Source: Gammaproteobacteria bacterium (GTDB lineage Bacteria > Pseudomonadota > Gammaproteobacteria > Pseudomonadales > Azotimanducaceae). From it: 64,000 nt of DNA. The position numbers were made by a program, and so were the translations under genes. Under the pieces are notes generated by a model. The model was not told the origin of the DNA and did not search any database. It saw only the letters and a program-made list of their open reading frames with translations. Below, one piece after another: positions 52,914-60,925 of the stretch. How positions within the stretch are numbered: the stretch's first letter is position 1; every line of letters starts with the position of its first letter. The stretch is taken from contig JAFIFJ010000078.1 of NCBI GenBank assembly GCA_020832085.1, positions 1 through 64,000 on the forward strand, written 5' to 3'.

Positions 52914-54521
52914 TCATTCGAAGCGGAAGCCTGCATAGCCCTTTTCCACGACCTCATTGCAACGGTCGACATAGTCAGGGAAGCCAACGTAGGCCATGAA
53001 GCTGCGAGGCTTGCCCTCGATGTTCGCCCCGCTCCACCAGGAGTTGCAGCCGCCGTACAGAAAGCCATCTGCAAGTTCCTTCACCCGATCAGCCCAGGCC
53101 GTTTCCGCCTGCGATTCAGCTTCGACTGCCGCATAGCCCTTTTCACGCATGTAGGTGATGCAGTCGTCGATCCAGTCGACGTTCTGCTCGATGGCCGTGA
53201 TCATGTTCGATAGCACCGAGGGACTGCCCGGACCATTAATCGTGAACATGTTCGGGAACCCGGCGATCGTCATTCCCAGGTACGCCTTCGGGCCCTCCCG
53301 CCACTTCTCCTGAATACTGACCCCCGAGCGTCCTTGGATGTCGATACGCAGGAGTGCACCAGTCATCGCATCGAACCCCGTCGCGAGAATGATGTCATCC
53401 AGCGGATATTCCTTGCCGCCGGTGACCACGCCTTGCGGGGTGATGCGCTCGATTGGGTCGGTCGAAACATCGACCAGATGAACGTTGGGGCGATTGAAGG
53501 TTCGATAGTAGTCCGTATCGACACAAAGCCGCCTGCAGCCAATGATGTGGTGTGGTGACAGGAGATCAGCAAGCTCCGGGTCATCCACGATTTCGTGGAT
53601 CTTTCGCCTCACGAAATCGGCGGCATACTGGTTTGCCTTCTCATCCCGCAAGAGATCGCCGTACCCTGCAAGGAATGCGAACCCGCCCATCTTCCAGCGC
53701 TTCTCGAACTCACGTTCCCGCTCTTCTGGACTTTCATCAAAGACCGAGACGGCACGGCGCTGCAGTTTCGACCCGAACCCCCCCGGCTGGAGGAGGTTCT
53801 CTTCTCGAAGAGCCGTGTAGTTTTCCTTGACGGACTGCTGAACCTCTGGATCAAGCGGTCGGTTGTTCGCTGGCACCGAATAATTCGGTTGGCGCTGAAA
53901 CACATATAGCTCGGCCCCCTGCTCGGCAATCATGGGCACCGCCTGGATCGCCGACGACCCGGTACCGATCACCCCCACACGTCTGCCACGGAAATTCACT
54001 TCCTCGTGGGGCCAGCGGCCGGTGTGGTACACCTCACCTGCAAAGCTGTCGAGGCCGTCGATCCCGGGCACGTTCGGCACAGACAAGCATCCAGTCGCCC
54101 AGACAACGAAACGGGCGCGCAGCGCGGCACCGTCGTCCGTCCGAACCAGCCACGAGCTTGACTCCTCGTCCCAAGCGGCGGCCGTGACGCGGGTTTCGAA
54201 TTGAATGTCCTTGCGCAGGTCGAAGCGGTCTGCAACATGCTCGGCGTAGCGCAGAATTTCAGGCTGTGCAGCGTAACGCTCCGTCCACTCCCACTCCTGC
54301 TGCAGCTCCTCCGAGAAGGAATAGGAGTACTCCATACTCTCCACATCGCACCGAGCACCGGGGTACCGATTCCAGTACCAGGTGCCACCCACGTCAGTGC
54401 CCGCTTCGAGCACCCGCACTCGAAGTCCGCGCTCCCGCAAGCGATACAGGCTGTACATCCCTCCGAAACCGGCACCGACGACGATGACGTCGAAAGACTG
54501 CAGTTCGCTTTCACTTACCAT
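52914..54521 (-). CDS. Flavin monooxygenase, Baeyer-Villiger type
   Basis: 535 residues. Two Rossmann motifs (GAGFGG at 16-21 and GTGSSA from 186) flank FAGEVYHTGRWP at 160-171, which fits the type I BVMO fingerprint FxGxxxHxxxWP. Such enzymes insert oxygen next to a ketone, forming an ester or lactone with FAD and NADPH. GTWYWNRYPGARCDVESMEYSYSF in two pieces is typical of the cyclohexanone and steroid-ketone group. I start at the ATG at 54521 behind GGGGAG; a GTG six codons earlier is also open. First gene of the seven-gene leftward operon. A ring ketone made by one of the SDRs is the probable substrate. Confidence 0.92.
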   Translation of the reverse strand: MVSESELQSFDVIVVGAGFGGMYSLYRLRERGLRVRVLEAGTDVGGTWYWNRYPGARCDVESMEYSYSFSEELQQEWEWTERYAAQPEILRYAEHVADRFDLRKDIQFETRVTAAAWDEESSSWLVRTDDGAALRARFVVWATGCLSVPNVPGIDGLDSFAGEVYHTGRWPHEEVNFRGRRVGVIGTGSSAIQAVPMIAEQGAELYVFQRQPNYSVPANNRPLDPEVQQSVKENYTALREENLLQPGGFGSKLQRRAVSVFDESPEEREREFEKRWKMGGFAFLAGYGDLLRDEKANQYAADFVRRKIHEIVDDPELADLLSPHHIIGCRRLCVDTDYYRTFNRPNVHLVDVSTDPIERITPQGVVTGGKEYPLDDIILATGFDAMTGALLRIDIQGRSGVSIQEKWREGPKAYLGMTIAGFPNMFTINGPGSPSVLSNMITAIEQNVDWIDDCITYMREKGYAAVEAESQAETAWADRVKELADGFLYGGCNSWWSGANIEGKPRSFMAYVGFPDYVDRCNEVVEKGYAGFRFE

Positions 54522-54556
54522 TTTGATGCTCCCCGGCACTTGGTTGACCAGAATTG

Positions 54557-54566
54557 TTATACACTA
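54557..54566 (-). promoter_or_regulatory. Promoter-like element of the monooxygenase operon
   Basis: TTATACACTA, identical to 10879-10888. On the minus strand it reads TAGTGTATAA followed by C, a -10-like element 36 bp before the start codon. Confidence 0.4.
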
Positions 54567-54608
54567 TACCTTACCGGATATGCAACCATACTCAATGAGG
54601 GTGAGACT

Positions 54609-55760
54609 GTGGCACTTCCACTCTGCGACCAATTCCGCATCCAGTTTCCGCTCTTCGCCTTTTCACACTGCCGCGATGTTGTCGTGGAGGTGTCCAAAGC
54701 CGGTGGCATGGGCGTGCTCGGCGCGGCCGGCATGACGCCCGAACAGCTTAGAATCGAGCTCGACTGGATCGACGCACATATTGGGGGCCATCCCTACGGG
54801 GTGGATCTCATCGTGCCAGCATCGTTCGCCACGAAAGGGGAAAGCCTGAGCGGAGAAGCTCTGGTGGCGCGGATCCCAGAGACCTACAAGGCCTTTGTGC
54901 GTGATCTGCTCTCGGAACACGAGATCGATGGAAGTGATCTCACCGATGAACGTCTGACGGACGGCGCCCGTTTGGGCGAGAACGCCTCCGCCGAGGGCGC
55001 AGCAGCGATGCTCGACATCGCGTTCGCGCACCCCATCAGTCTCCTGGTCAACGCCCTGGGGACGCCGCCGGCCTACATGCTCGAAAGATGCAGAGAGGCC
55101 GGCGTGCCGGTAGGGGCGCTGGTCGGATCTCCAGAGCATGCAGTCAAGCAAGCTCAGGCCGGCGTCGACCTCGTGATCGCCCAGGGTGGTGAAGCAGGCG
55201 GGCATTGCGGGGAGATCTCGACTCTGGTTCTCGTCCCGCAGGTCGTCGACGCTGTGGCGCCCTATGGCCCCATCCCCGTGCTCGCGGCCGGAGGGATCGC
55301 CACCGGCAGGCAAATGGCAGCGTGCATGGCCATGGGCGCGGCGGGTGCCTGGACCGGCTCGGTATGGCTGACCACTGCCGAAGCCGAAACCTCCAAAGTG
55401 CTCAAGGAGAAGCTGGTCGCTGCGTCCTCGCGCGACACCATTCGCTCCAAGGCCAGAACGGGCAAATATTCCCGTCAACTGCGTTCGGCTTGGACCGATG
55501 CATGGGAAGCGCCATTGGCGCCGGACCCGCTGCCCATGCCCTTGCAATCCATTGTCACAACTGCGCCCATGCACAAGATCATACGGCTTGCAGAGGGTGG
55601 CCACGCCGGAGCCCGCAGGCTGGCGAGCTATTTCGTAGGACAAGGCGTGGGTCTGACCAAGGCATCCGTCTCCGCACGGACCGTGGTCTACGAATTCATG
55701 CAGGAATTTCTGTCTGCATCGGAGCGGCTCGGCGGCTTCCTGGACGACGGCGAAGCGTGA
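54609..55760 (+). CDS. Nitronate monooxygenase / 2-nitropropane dioxygenase family flavoprotein
   Basis: 383 residues. The FMN-binding TIM barrel shows SKAGGMGVLGAAG, GALVGSPEHAVKQAQAGVDLVIAQGGEAGGHCG in pieces, and PVLAAGGIATGRQMAACMAMGAAGAWTGS. True nitronate oxidation is one option; another is the reductase or dehydrogenase role of the IpdC-type members found in steroid C/D-ring degradation. I start at the GTG at 54609, just before the conserved ALPLCDQF; the frame runs far upstream through the opposite gene but without support. It is divergent from the monooxygenase operon and ends at a strong hairpin. Confidence 0.85.
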   Translation: MALPLCDQFRIQFPLFAFSHCRDVVVEVSKAGGMGVLGAAGMTPEQLRIELDWIDAHIGGHPYGVDLIVPASFATKGESLSGEALVARIPETYKAFVRDLLSEHEIDGSDLTDERLTDGARLGENASAEGAAAMLDIAFAHPISLLVNALGTPPAYMLERCREAGVPVGALVGSPEHAVKQAQAGVDLVIAQGGEAGGHCGEISTLVLVPQVVDAVAPYGPIPVLAAGGIATGRQMAACMAMGAAGAWTGSVWLTTAEAETSKVLKEKLVAASSRDTIRSKARTGKYSRQLRSAWTDAWEAPLAPDPLPMPLQSIVTTAPMHKIIRLAEGGHAGARRLASYFVGQGVGLTKASVSARTVVYEFMQEFLSASERLGGFLDDGEA

Positions 55761-55767
55761 GGCAGCG

Positions 55768-55800
55768 CTGGGGCATGCGTTTCGGCACCGCATGCCCCAG
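55768..55800. terminator. Bidirectional terminator between the nitronate-monooxygenase-like gene and ald
   Basis: Perfect 12-bp stem (CTGGGGCATGCG, 55768-55779, with 55789-55800) and a nine-base loop, eight bases after the upstream stop codon. Confidence 0.7.
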
Positions 55801-55881
55801 AGCAAACTTCATGAAACGCGACGTTGGGACCCGGCCAGGGTCGGGGTTGCAGCAGGTACTTGGCGCCGATCGAATGCGCCG

Positions 55882-57000
55882 TCAGACTTCGAGGAGCGCC
55901 ATTGAGTCGACGTAGTCATATCCGAGTGCGTTCGCCACCTCGCGTTGGGTGACGTGACCCTTGCAAACGTTCAGGCCTGCACGCAGATGGCTGTCATCTG
56001 CGAGTGCCTGTGCATAGCCACGATCAGCGAGTCGCAGCACGTAGGGCAGAGTCACGTTGTTGAGCGCGTAGGTCGAAGTGCGTGGCACTGCACCCGGCAT
56101 GTTGGCGACGCAGTAGTGGACGACGTTGTCGAGAATGTAGGTCGGGTCTGCATGGGTCGTGGGCCGCGACGTCTCGAAGCAGCCGCCCTGGTCAATGGCC
56201 ACATCGACCAGGACTGCACCGGGCTTCATGCGGCTCACCAAATCTGCGCTCACCAGCTTTGGGGCCGCGGCGCCCGGAACCAGAACACCCCCGATCACGA
56301 GGTCGGCATCGAGGACATGTCGCTCCACCGCCAGCCGCGTCGAGTAGACGGTGTTGAGCGGGCGCCCGAACTGTGTCCAAAGCCGCTTGAGCGCCTCACT
56401 GGAGCGATCAATGACCCAAGTGTCAGCGCCCATACCGATGGCGATATGGGCCGCATGACTGCCGACGACGCCACCGCCAATGATGACCACCTTCGCCGGG
56501 TCGACACCAGGCACCCCGCCTAGCAGGACTCCGAGGCCATTCTGCGGCTTCTCCAGGCAGTGGGCACCTGCCTGCACCGCCAGGCGCCCCGCCACCTCGG
56601 ACATGGGCGCGAGTAGCGGAAGCCCGCCGCTGGGCCCTGTCACCGTCTCGTATGCAATGCATACCGCGCCGCTCGCGACAAGATCGCGGGTCTGCTCTGG
56701 ATCAGGGGCGAGATGCAAGTAGGTGAACAGGACCTGACCCTCGGTCAGCATCGCTCTCTCGGACGCCTGAGGCTCTTTGACCTTGACAATCATTTCAGCG
56801 CGCTCGAACACTTCGCTGGCGGTCCGCGCAATACCTGCTCCGGCCGCCGCATAGTCGGCATCGACAGCATTGATGCCGACGCCAGCATCCGTCTCGACGA
56901 TTACCTGATGGCCGTGAGCTACGAGTTCCTGAACGCTCTCAGGAGTGAGCCCGACCCGGTACTCGTGATTCTTGATCTCCTTCGGGACGCCAATGAGCAT
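55882..57000 (-). CDS. ald: Alanine dehydrogenase
   Basis: 372 residues, normal for NAD-dependent alanine dehydrogenase. [20 protein letters not shown], the substrate lysine in MIVKVKEPQ, the catalytic histidine in [10 protein letters not shown], the NAD loop [11 protein letters not shown] and [18 protein letters not shown] in pieces are all present. It turns alanine into pyruvate and ammonium. In taurine dissimilation it regenerates the amino acceptor for Tpa, as in Bilophila and Rhodobacter-type systems. I start at the ATG at 57000, eight bases after AGGAG; an ATG two codons earlier is too close. A TauR-type box lies about 300 bp upstream, implying a long leader. Confidence 0.94.
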   Translation of the reverse strand: MLIGVPKEIKNHEYRVGLTPESVQELVAHGHQVIVETDAGVGINAVDADYAAAGAGIARTASEVFERAEMIVKVKEPQASERAMLTEGQVLFTYLHLAPDPEQTRDLVASGAVCIAYETVTGPSGGLPLLAPMSEVAGRLAVQAGAHCLEKPQNGLGVLLGGVPGVDPAKVVIIGGGVVGSHAAHIAIGMGADTWVIDRSSEALKRLWTQFGRPLNTVYSTRLAVERHVLDADLVIGGVLVPGAAAPKLVSADLVSRMKPGAVLVDVAIDQGGCFETSRPTTHADPTYILDNVVHYCVANMPGAVPRTSTYALNNVTLPYVLRLADRGYAQALADDSHLRAGLNVCKGHVTQREVANALGYDYVDSMALLEV

Positions 57001-57225
57001 CTGCATTACTCCTTTTATGATCTTGCGTTCGACACGGTTAGCAGAGCCGGGCTCTCCGTCTCGGATAACGGGCGTCGGAAATGGCACCACTCTTCGGCAG
57101 CCCGCAGGGGCCGAACAACAAGCGGTGCTGATCAATTTGCTTAGAACTTTTCAACACACGCTGCGTACAGCACATGTGCGTACTCGACCAACGACGAACG
57201 AATGACTCACGCCATCTCTTCGAGA

Positions 57226-57245
57226 GCGGCACGTCCATGTGCCGC
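57226..57245. promoter_or_regulatory. Inverted repeat in the ald leader
   Basis: GCGGCAC-N6-GTGCCGC, perfect arms. If ald is transcribed from the TauR-type box this forms a hairpin in its 5' leader; otherwise it is an operator candidate. Confidence 0.45.
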
Positions 57246-57305
57246 AGGAATCGCCGATAACTCAGCGTTTCCGCAATGCATCATAGGGACCACTTCGCAC
57301 CGCGG

Positions 57306-57338
57306 TTAGATCCAGATCTTCCCCCCCGACCGAACCAA
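57306..57338 (-). promoter_or_regulatory. TauR-type two-part box for ald
   Basis: Minus-strand half-sites TTGGTTCGGT (57338-57329, weak) and CTGGATCTAA (57315-57306, 9 of 10), 23 bp apart. TATGAT (57285-57280) follows after 20 bp. Confidence 0.48.
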
Positions 57339-57355
57339 GGCCTAAGCGGCGAGAT

Positions 57356-57373
57356 CCCTTCAAGCTTGAAGGG
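57356..57373. repeat. 18-bp perfect palindrome
   Basis: CCCTTCAAGCTTGAAGGG, with no central spacer, between the ald box and the LLM gene. Operator candidate for an unidentified dimeric regulator. Confidence 0.5.
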
Positions 57374-57606
57374 CTTCTGAAGCAATGAACCCAGGAGCGC
57401 TTAATTGTTGTTTCGGCTGGAGGCCATTGGCCCTGAAAGCACAGCGAAGTGCGGTCTTTGCCTGACCTCATTTCCTCGTGAACCTGGTTTATTCACGTAC
57501 TTTTCCGCCTGATCCCTCGACCGTCCGACGATGGGCGCCCTATACTTCGGAACAAGTTTTTTGACCATCAATCAGCGCAGAACCTCGGCACAAAAGGGAG
57601 AAACAC

Positions 57607-58647
57607 ATGAGGCTTGGCATGATCGCTGGATTCTCCGGCGCAAAGCTCAACCTTCCGATGGATGCGATCCTGCACGCGGAGCAACTTGGATACGACTCGG
57701 TGTGGACATCGGAAGCCTACGGGTCCGATGCGATCACGCCAGCCGCCTGGATCCTTGCGAACACCACCAGAATTCGCGTGGGCACCGCCATCATGCAGAT
57801 GCCTGCCCGCACGCCAGCCATGGCGGCCATGACCGCCATGAGTCTGGCCCAACTTTCCAATCAGCGATTCATCGTCGGTGTCGGAGCATCAGGTCCCCAG
57901 GTGGTGGAAGGCTGGCATGGCGTTCCCTACGGCAAGCCAGTCACGCGCCTGAAGGAATACGTCCAGATTATGAAGCTGATATTCGAGCGCAATGAACCCG
58001 CGATGTTCGAGGGCACGGAATATCAACTTCCTTACACCGGTCACGGCGCTACGGGACAGGGCAAACCGCTGAAGAGCATCCTGCACTGCGACGAGGACAT
58101 TCCCATTTATGCCGCCACGATCACGCCCAACGGGGTGCAGGCAGCAGCCGAGGTCTGTGACGGTTTCTTCCCGGTCTGGATGGATCCCGAGCAGTACCAC
58201 GTATTCAAGGAACCGGTCGACAAGGGCTTCGCCAAGGCCGGCGGCGACAAGGGGCTGGGCGAGTTCGACATCGCGCCATTCGTCACGGTCATCGTTGGCG
58301 ATGACGTGGAGGCGTGCATGCAACCCATACGCGGCAACATGGCGCTGTACATCGGCGGCATGGGAGCCCGGGACAAGAACTTCTACAACAGCTACGCCAA
58401 GCGCCTCGGTTTCGAGGAGGCCGCAGTGAAGATTCAGGACCTGTTCCTTGCCGGCAGGAAAGACGAGGCCATGGCCGCGGTACCGGCGGACCTCATCGAT
58501 GCCTGCCACCTCGTGGGACCGAAAGAGCGTATACGGGAACGCGCCCAGCGCTGGATCGATGCCGGCAAGCGGGGCGAAGTCGGCAGCATGCTGATTGGTG
58601 GGGCCCAGAAGGAAGCCATCGAGGTGATGGCGGAGATCATGCTCTGA
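57607..58647 (+). CDS. LLM-class (luciferase-like, F420/FMN) oxidoreductase
   Basis: 346 residues. The N-terminus MRLGMIAGFSG, AEQLGYDSVWTSEAYGSDAI, RIRVGTAIMQMPARTPAMAAM and FIVGVGASGPQVVEGWHG, with DGFFPVWM near the middle, place it in the bacterial luciferase-like barrel, in the subgroup annotated as F420-dependent. Pseudomonadota rarely make F420, so FMNH2 may be the real cofactor; a member of this fold also includes SsuD alkanesulfonate monooxygenase, but the sequence is not close to SsuD in what I can see. GGGAG precedes the ATG. It is divergent from ald and convergent with xsc. Confidence 0.87.
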   Translation: MRLGMIAGFSGAKLNLPMDAILHAEQLGYDSVWTSEAYGSDAITPAAWILANTTRIRVGTAIMQMPARTPAMAAMTAMSLAQLSNQRFIVGVGASGPQVVEGWHGVPYGKPVTRLKEYVQIMKLIFERNEPAMFEGTEYQLPYTGHGATGQGKPLKSILHCDEDIPIYAATITPNGVQAAAEVCDGFFPVWMDPEQYHVFKEPVDKGFAKAGGDKGLGEFDIAPFVTVIVGDDVEACMQPIRGNMALYIGGMGARDKNFYNSYAKRLGFEEAAVKIQDLFLAGRKDEAMAAVPADLIDACHLVGPKERIRERAQRWIDAGKRGEVGSMLIGGAQKEAIEVMAEIML

Positions 58648-58658
58648 GTCAGGTTCGC

Positions 58659-58690
58659 CCAGAAGCGCCCGCGCTTGCGGGCGCCTCTGG
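58659..58690. terminator. Bidirectional terminator between LLM gene and xsc
   Basis: Stem GCGCCCGC / GCGGGCGC with a four-base loop, extended by CCAGA / TCTGG across a one-base mismatch. Lies in the 71-bp gap of convergent genes. Confidence 0.7.
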
Positions 58691-58718
58691 CGTGACGGAT
58701 CCGATGTGCGGGGGGAGT

Positions 58719-60491
58719 CTATTCAGCCGTCATGTCCGCAGCGGAAATCCCTGCAATCCTTACCGGCTTCTTCATCGCATCACGGCGGAAGGGCTCCCCC
58801 AGCTCCTGATTGAGGATGACCTCAATCAAGGTCGTGATGTTATTGTCCATCTGATCCTTGATCGCGGTACGCAGCGCGTCGGAGAGCTCGGCCATGGTCT
58901 TGACCTGCACTCCTTTGAGTCCGCAGGCATTTGCGATTTCGGCATAGGAGACTTTCATGTCGAGTTCGGTACCGACAAAGTTATCGTCGAACCAAAGCGT
59001 GGAATTGCGCTTCTCGGCGCCCCATTGATAGTTCCGGAACACGATTTGGGTGATCGCGGGCCATTCATCCCGGCCGATCGCAGTCAGCTCGTTTACCGCA
59101 ATCCCGAATGCCCCGTCGCCTGCGAAACCGATAACCGGAACATGCGGCTGACCAATCTTGGCACCAATGATGGCAGGCAGCCCGTAACCGCAGGGACCGA
59201 ACAAGCCCGGGGCGAGATATTTCCGACCCTTCGGAAACGAGGGATAGGCATTGCCGATGGCGCAATTATTGCCAATGTCAGAACTGATGATCGCCTCTTC
59301 AGGCATGGCGGATTGAATGGCGCGCCAGGCCTGACGCGGTGACATCCAATCCGGACGCGCCGCGCGGGCACGCTCGTTCCAGGTCGTGCCCGGGTCGTCC
59401 TCTTCGTGGTCCAGGGATGTCAACTCCTGAGCCCAAGCAGATTTTCTTTGCCCAATCAGGATCCTCCGCTCGGCACGACCCGCATCGCCGGCACTCTCGG
59501 ACAACTGAGCAGTAATGCCCACTGCCACCTTGGCCGCATCGCCCACGATACCCACGGTGACCTTCTTCGTCAGCCCGATACGATCGGGATTGATGTCCAC
59601 CTGAATGATCCTGGCGTTGACCGGCCAGTAATCCATCCCATAACCGGGCAGGGTCGAAAACGGGTTGAGCCTTGTGCCAAGCGCCAGCACCACATCCGCT
59701 TTGCTGATCAGTTCCATGGCTGCCTTGGACCCGTTATAGCCCAACGGTCCAGCAAAAAGGGGATGACTGCCTGGGAAAGCGTCGTTGTGTTGATAGCCCA
59801 CACATACCGGAGCATCGAGCCGCTCCGCCAACACTCGGGAGGCTTCGATCCCACCACTCGCCAACACGACGCCCGCACCGTTGAGCATCACCGGAAACTT
59901 CGCTTTTGACAGTAACTCGGCGGCTTTGGCGATGGAGTCGGGCCCGCCGGGGCTCGTTTCGAACTCCACCGGCTCCGGAACTTCGATATCGACCACTTGC
60001 GTCCAGAAGTCGCGGGGAATGTTGATCTGAGCGGGGCCGGACAAGCGCTTGGCTTTGGCAATCACGCGGGCCAGCACCTCGCAGATGCGGTTCGGGTCAC
60101 GGACTTCTTCCTGATAGGCGACGCAATCCCTGAACACGTTCAACTGTTCCATCTCCTGGAAACCACCCTGACCGATGGTTTTGTTGGCGGCTTGCGGCGT
60201 CACCAGCAGGAGAGGCGTGTGGTTCCAATACGCTGTTTTGACAGCGGTGACGAAGTTTGTGATTCCAGGACCGTTCTGGGCAATCATCATAGACATCTTG
60301 CCCGTAGCACGGGTGTAGCCATCGGCCATCATGCCGGCGGAGCCTTCATGAGCACAGTCCCAGAAGGTGATGCCGGCAGCCGGGAAGATATCTGAGATCG
60401 GCATCATCGCCGATCCGATGATTCCAAATGCGTGCTGCACCCCATGCGCTTGCAACGTTTTGACAAAGGCTTCTTCGGTGGTCATCTTCAT
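58719..60491 (-). CDS. xsc: Sulfoacetaldehyde acetyltransferase
   Basis: 590-residue ThDP enzyme that desulfonates sulfoacetaldehyde with phosphate to acetyl phosphate and sulfite. ThDP features: catalytic glutamate in CAHEGSAGMMADGYTR, and the GDG-type magnesium site FAGDGAFGIAVNELTAIGRDEWP in pieces. The MTTEEAFVKTLQAHGVQHAFG N-terminus, YQHNDAFPGSHP and the C-terminal LNQELGEPFRRDAMKKPVR are characteristic of Xsc and separate it from acetolactate synthase. Length is as expected. The ATG at 60491 is followed two codons later by another. Upstream lies the best TauR-type box of the window. This is the defining step of C2-sulfonate dissimilation. Confidence 0.96.
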   Translation of the reverse strand: MKMTTEEAFVKTLQAHGVQHAFGIIGSAMMPISDIFPAAGITFWDCAHEGSAGMMADGYTRATGKMSMMIAQNGPGITNFVTAVKTAYWNHTPLLLVTPQAANKTIGQGGFQEMEQLNVFRDCVAYQEEVRDPNRICEVLARVIAKAKRLSGPAQINIPRDFWTQVVDIEVPEPVEFETSPGGPDSIAKAAELLSKAKFPVMLNGAGVVLASGGIEASRVLAERLDAPVCVGYQHNDAFPGSHPLFAGPLGYNGSKAAMELISKADVVLALGTRLNPFSTLPGYGMDYWPVNARIIQVDINPDRIGLTKKVTVGIVGDAAKVAVGITAQLSESAGDAGRAERRILIGQRKSAWAQELTSLDHEEDDPGTTWNERARAARPDWMSPRQAWRAIQSAMPEEAIISSDIGNNCAIGNAYPSFPKGRKYLAPGLFGPCGYGLPAIIGAKIGQPHVPVIGFAGDGAFGIAVNELTAIGRDEWPAITQIVFRNYQWGAEKRNSTLWFDDNFVGTELDMKVSYAEIANACGLKGVQVKTMAELSDALRTAIKDQMDNNITTLIEVILNQELGEPFRRDAMKKPVRIAGISAADMTAE

Positions 60492-60925
60492 GGCGATGGG
60501 TCCTTTCCTGAAATGCCAGCAGCCGCAGCAACAGCCACATTCAATTCCGGCACGACACTAGGCCTAACAGCGCCTCGCCGTTAGGACCAGAGATAGCGAG
60601 ATTTTAAGTCCAGGGGATCGCCTGCCGAGACAGACGTGACATTGACGATGACACGACAAATGCGTGTCCACGACTACGGGCGCGGCAACAGGCAGCGATT
60701 GTACTGCTCGCTTGGCAAAGCAAGACGATAGAATTCGTCTGGAATATAGCCTCGACCAAGGATTGCTTCAGCGGGGAGTCCTGCCTTCGACAGGGGCACT
60801 TCGGTGATTCGATTGCCTCACCGGGCTGAAGCAGGTCCCGCAGGCCTTTTGCTTGACGGCCGGTTGCGACCCTCGCAAGCTTGCGCACTCTTCGTCCGGC
60901 GCCTGCCGGCTCAACGGGAGTTATC
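60492..60925. promoter_or_regulatory. Divergent control region, xsc / CoA-acylating aldehyde dehydrogenase
   Basis: 434 bp without a gene. It holds the xsc TauR-type box and an inverted repeat CCTAAC-N11-GTTAGG (60563-60568, 60580-60585) that overlaps the proximal half-site. No paired half-sites face the dehydrogenase. Confidence 0.6.
60581..60613 (-). promoter_or_regulatory. TauR-type two-part box for xsc
   Basis: Minus-strand CTGGACTTAA (60613-60604, exact match to CTGGACYTAA) and CTGGTCCTAA (60590-60581, one mismatch), 23 bp apart, 90 bp before the start codon. TAGTGT (60560-60555) follows after 20 bp. Confidence 0.72.

Larger units (their letters stand above)
57001..57606. promoter_or_regulatory. 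Divergent control region, ald / LLM oxidoreductase, rich in palindromes
   Basis: 606 bp without a gene. Besides the ald TauR-type box it contains GCACATGTGC (57170-57179), a 7+7 inverted repeat (57226-57245), an 18-bp perfect palindrome (57356-57373), GCTTCTGAAGC (57373-57383), GGCCATTGGCC (about 57422-57432), and CGTGAA-N9-TTCACG (57477-57497). TATACT at 57541-57546 is a possible -10 for the LLM gene. Confidence 0.6.

Noticed and set aside
54201-54608. Upstream extension of the nitronate-monooxygenase-like gene
   Set aside because: It would overlap the start of the divergent monooxygenase gene and encodes no conserved residues; the GTG at 54609 fits the family start.
57038-57238. Small minus-strand open frame of 66 codons in the ald leader
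   Set aside because: Arginine- and serine-rich shadow-like composition, no ribosome site, and the region is better explained by regulatory repeats.
57462-57493. CTGACCTCAT and CTGGTTTATT as a TauR-type pair before the LLM gene
   Set aside because: The spacing is 22 rather than 23 bp and both halves are poor matches.
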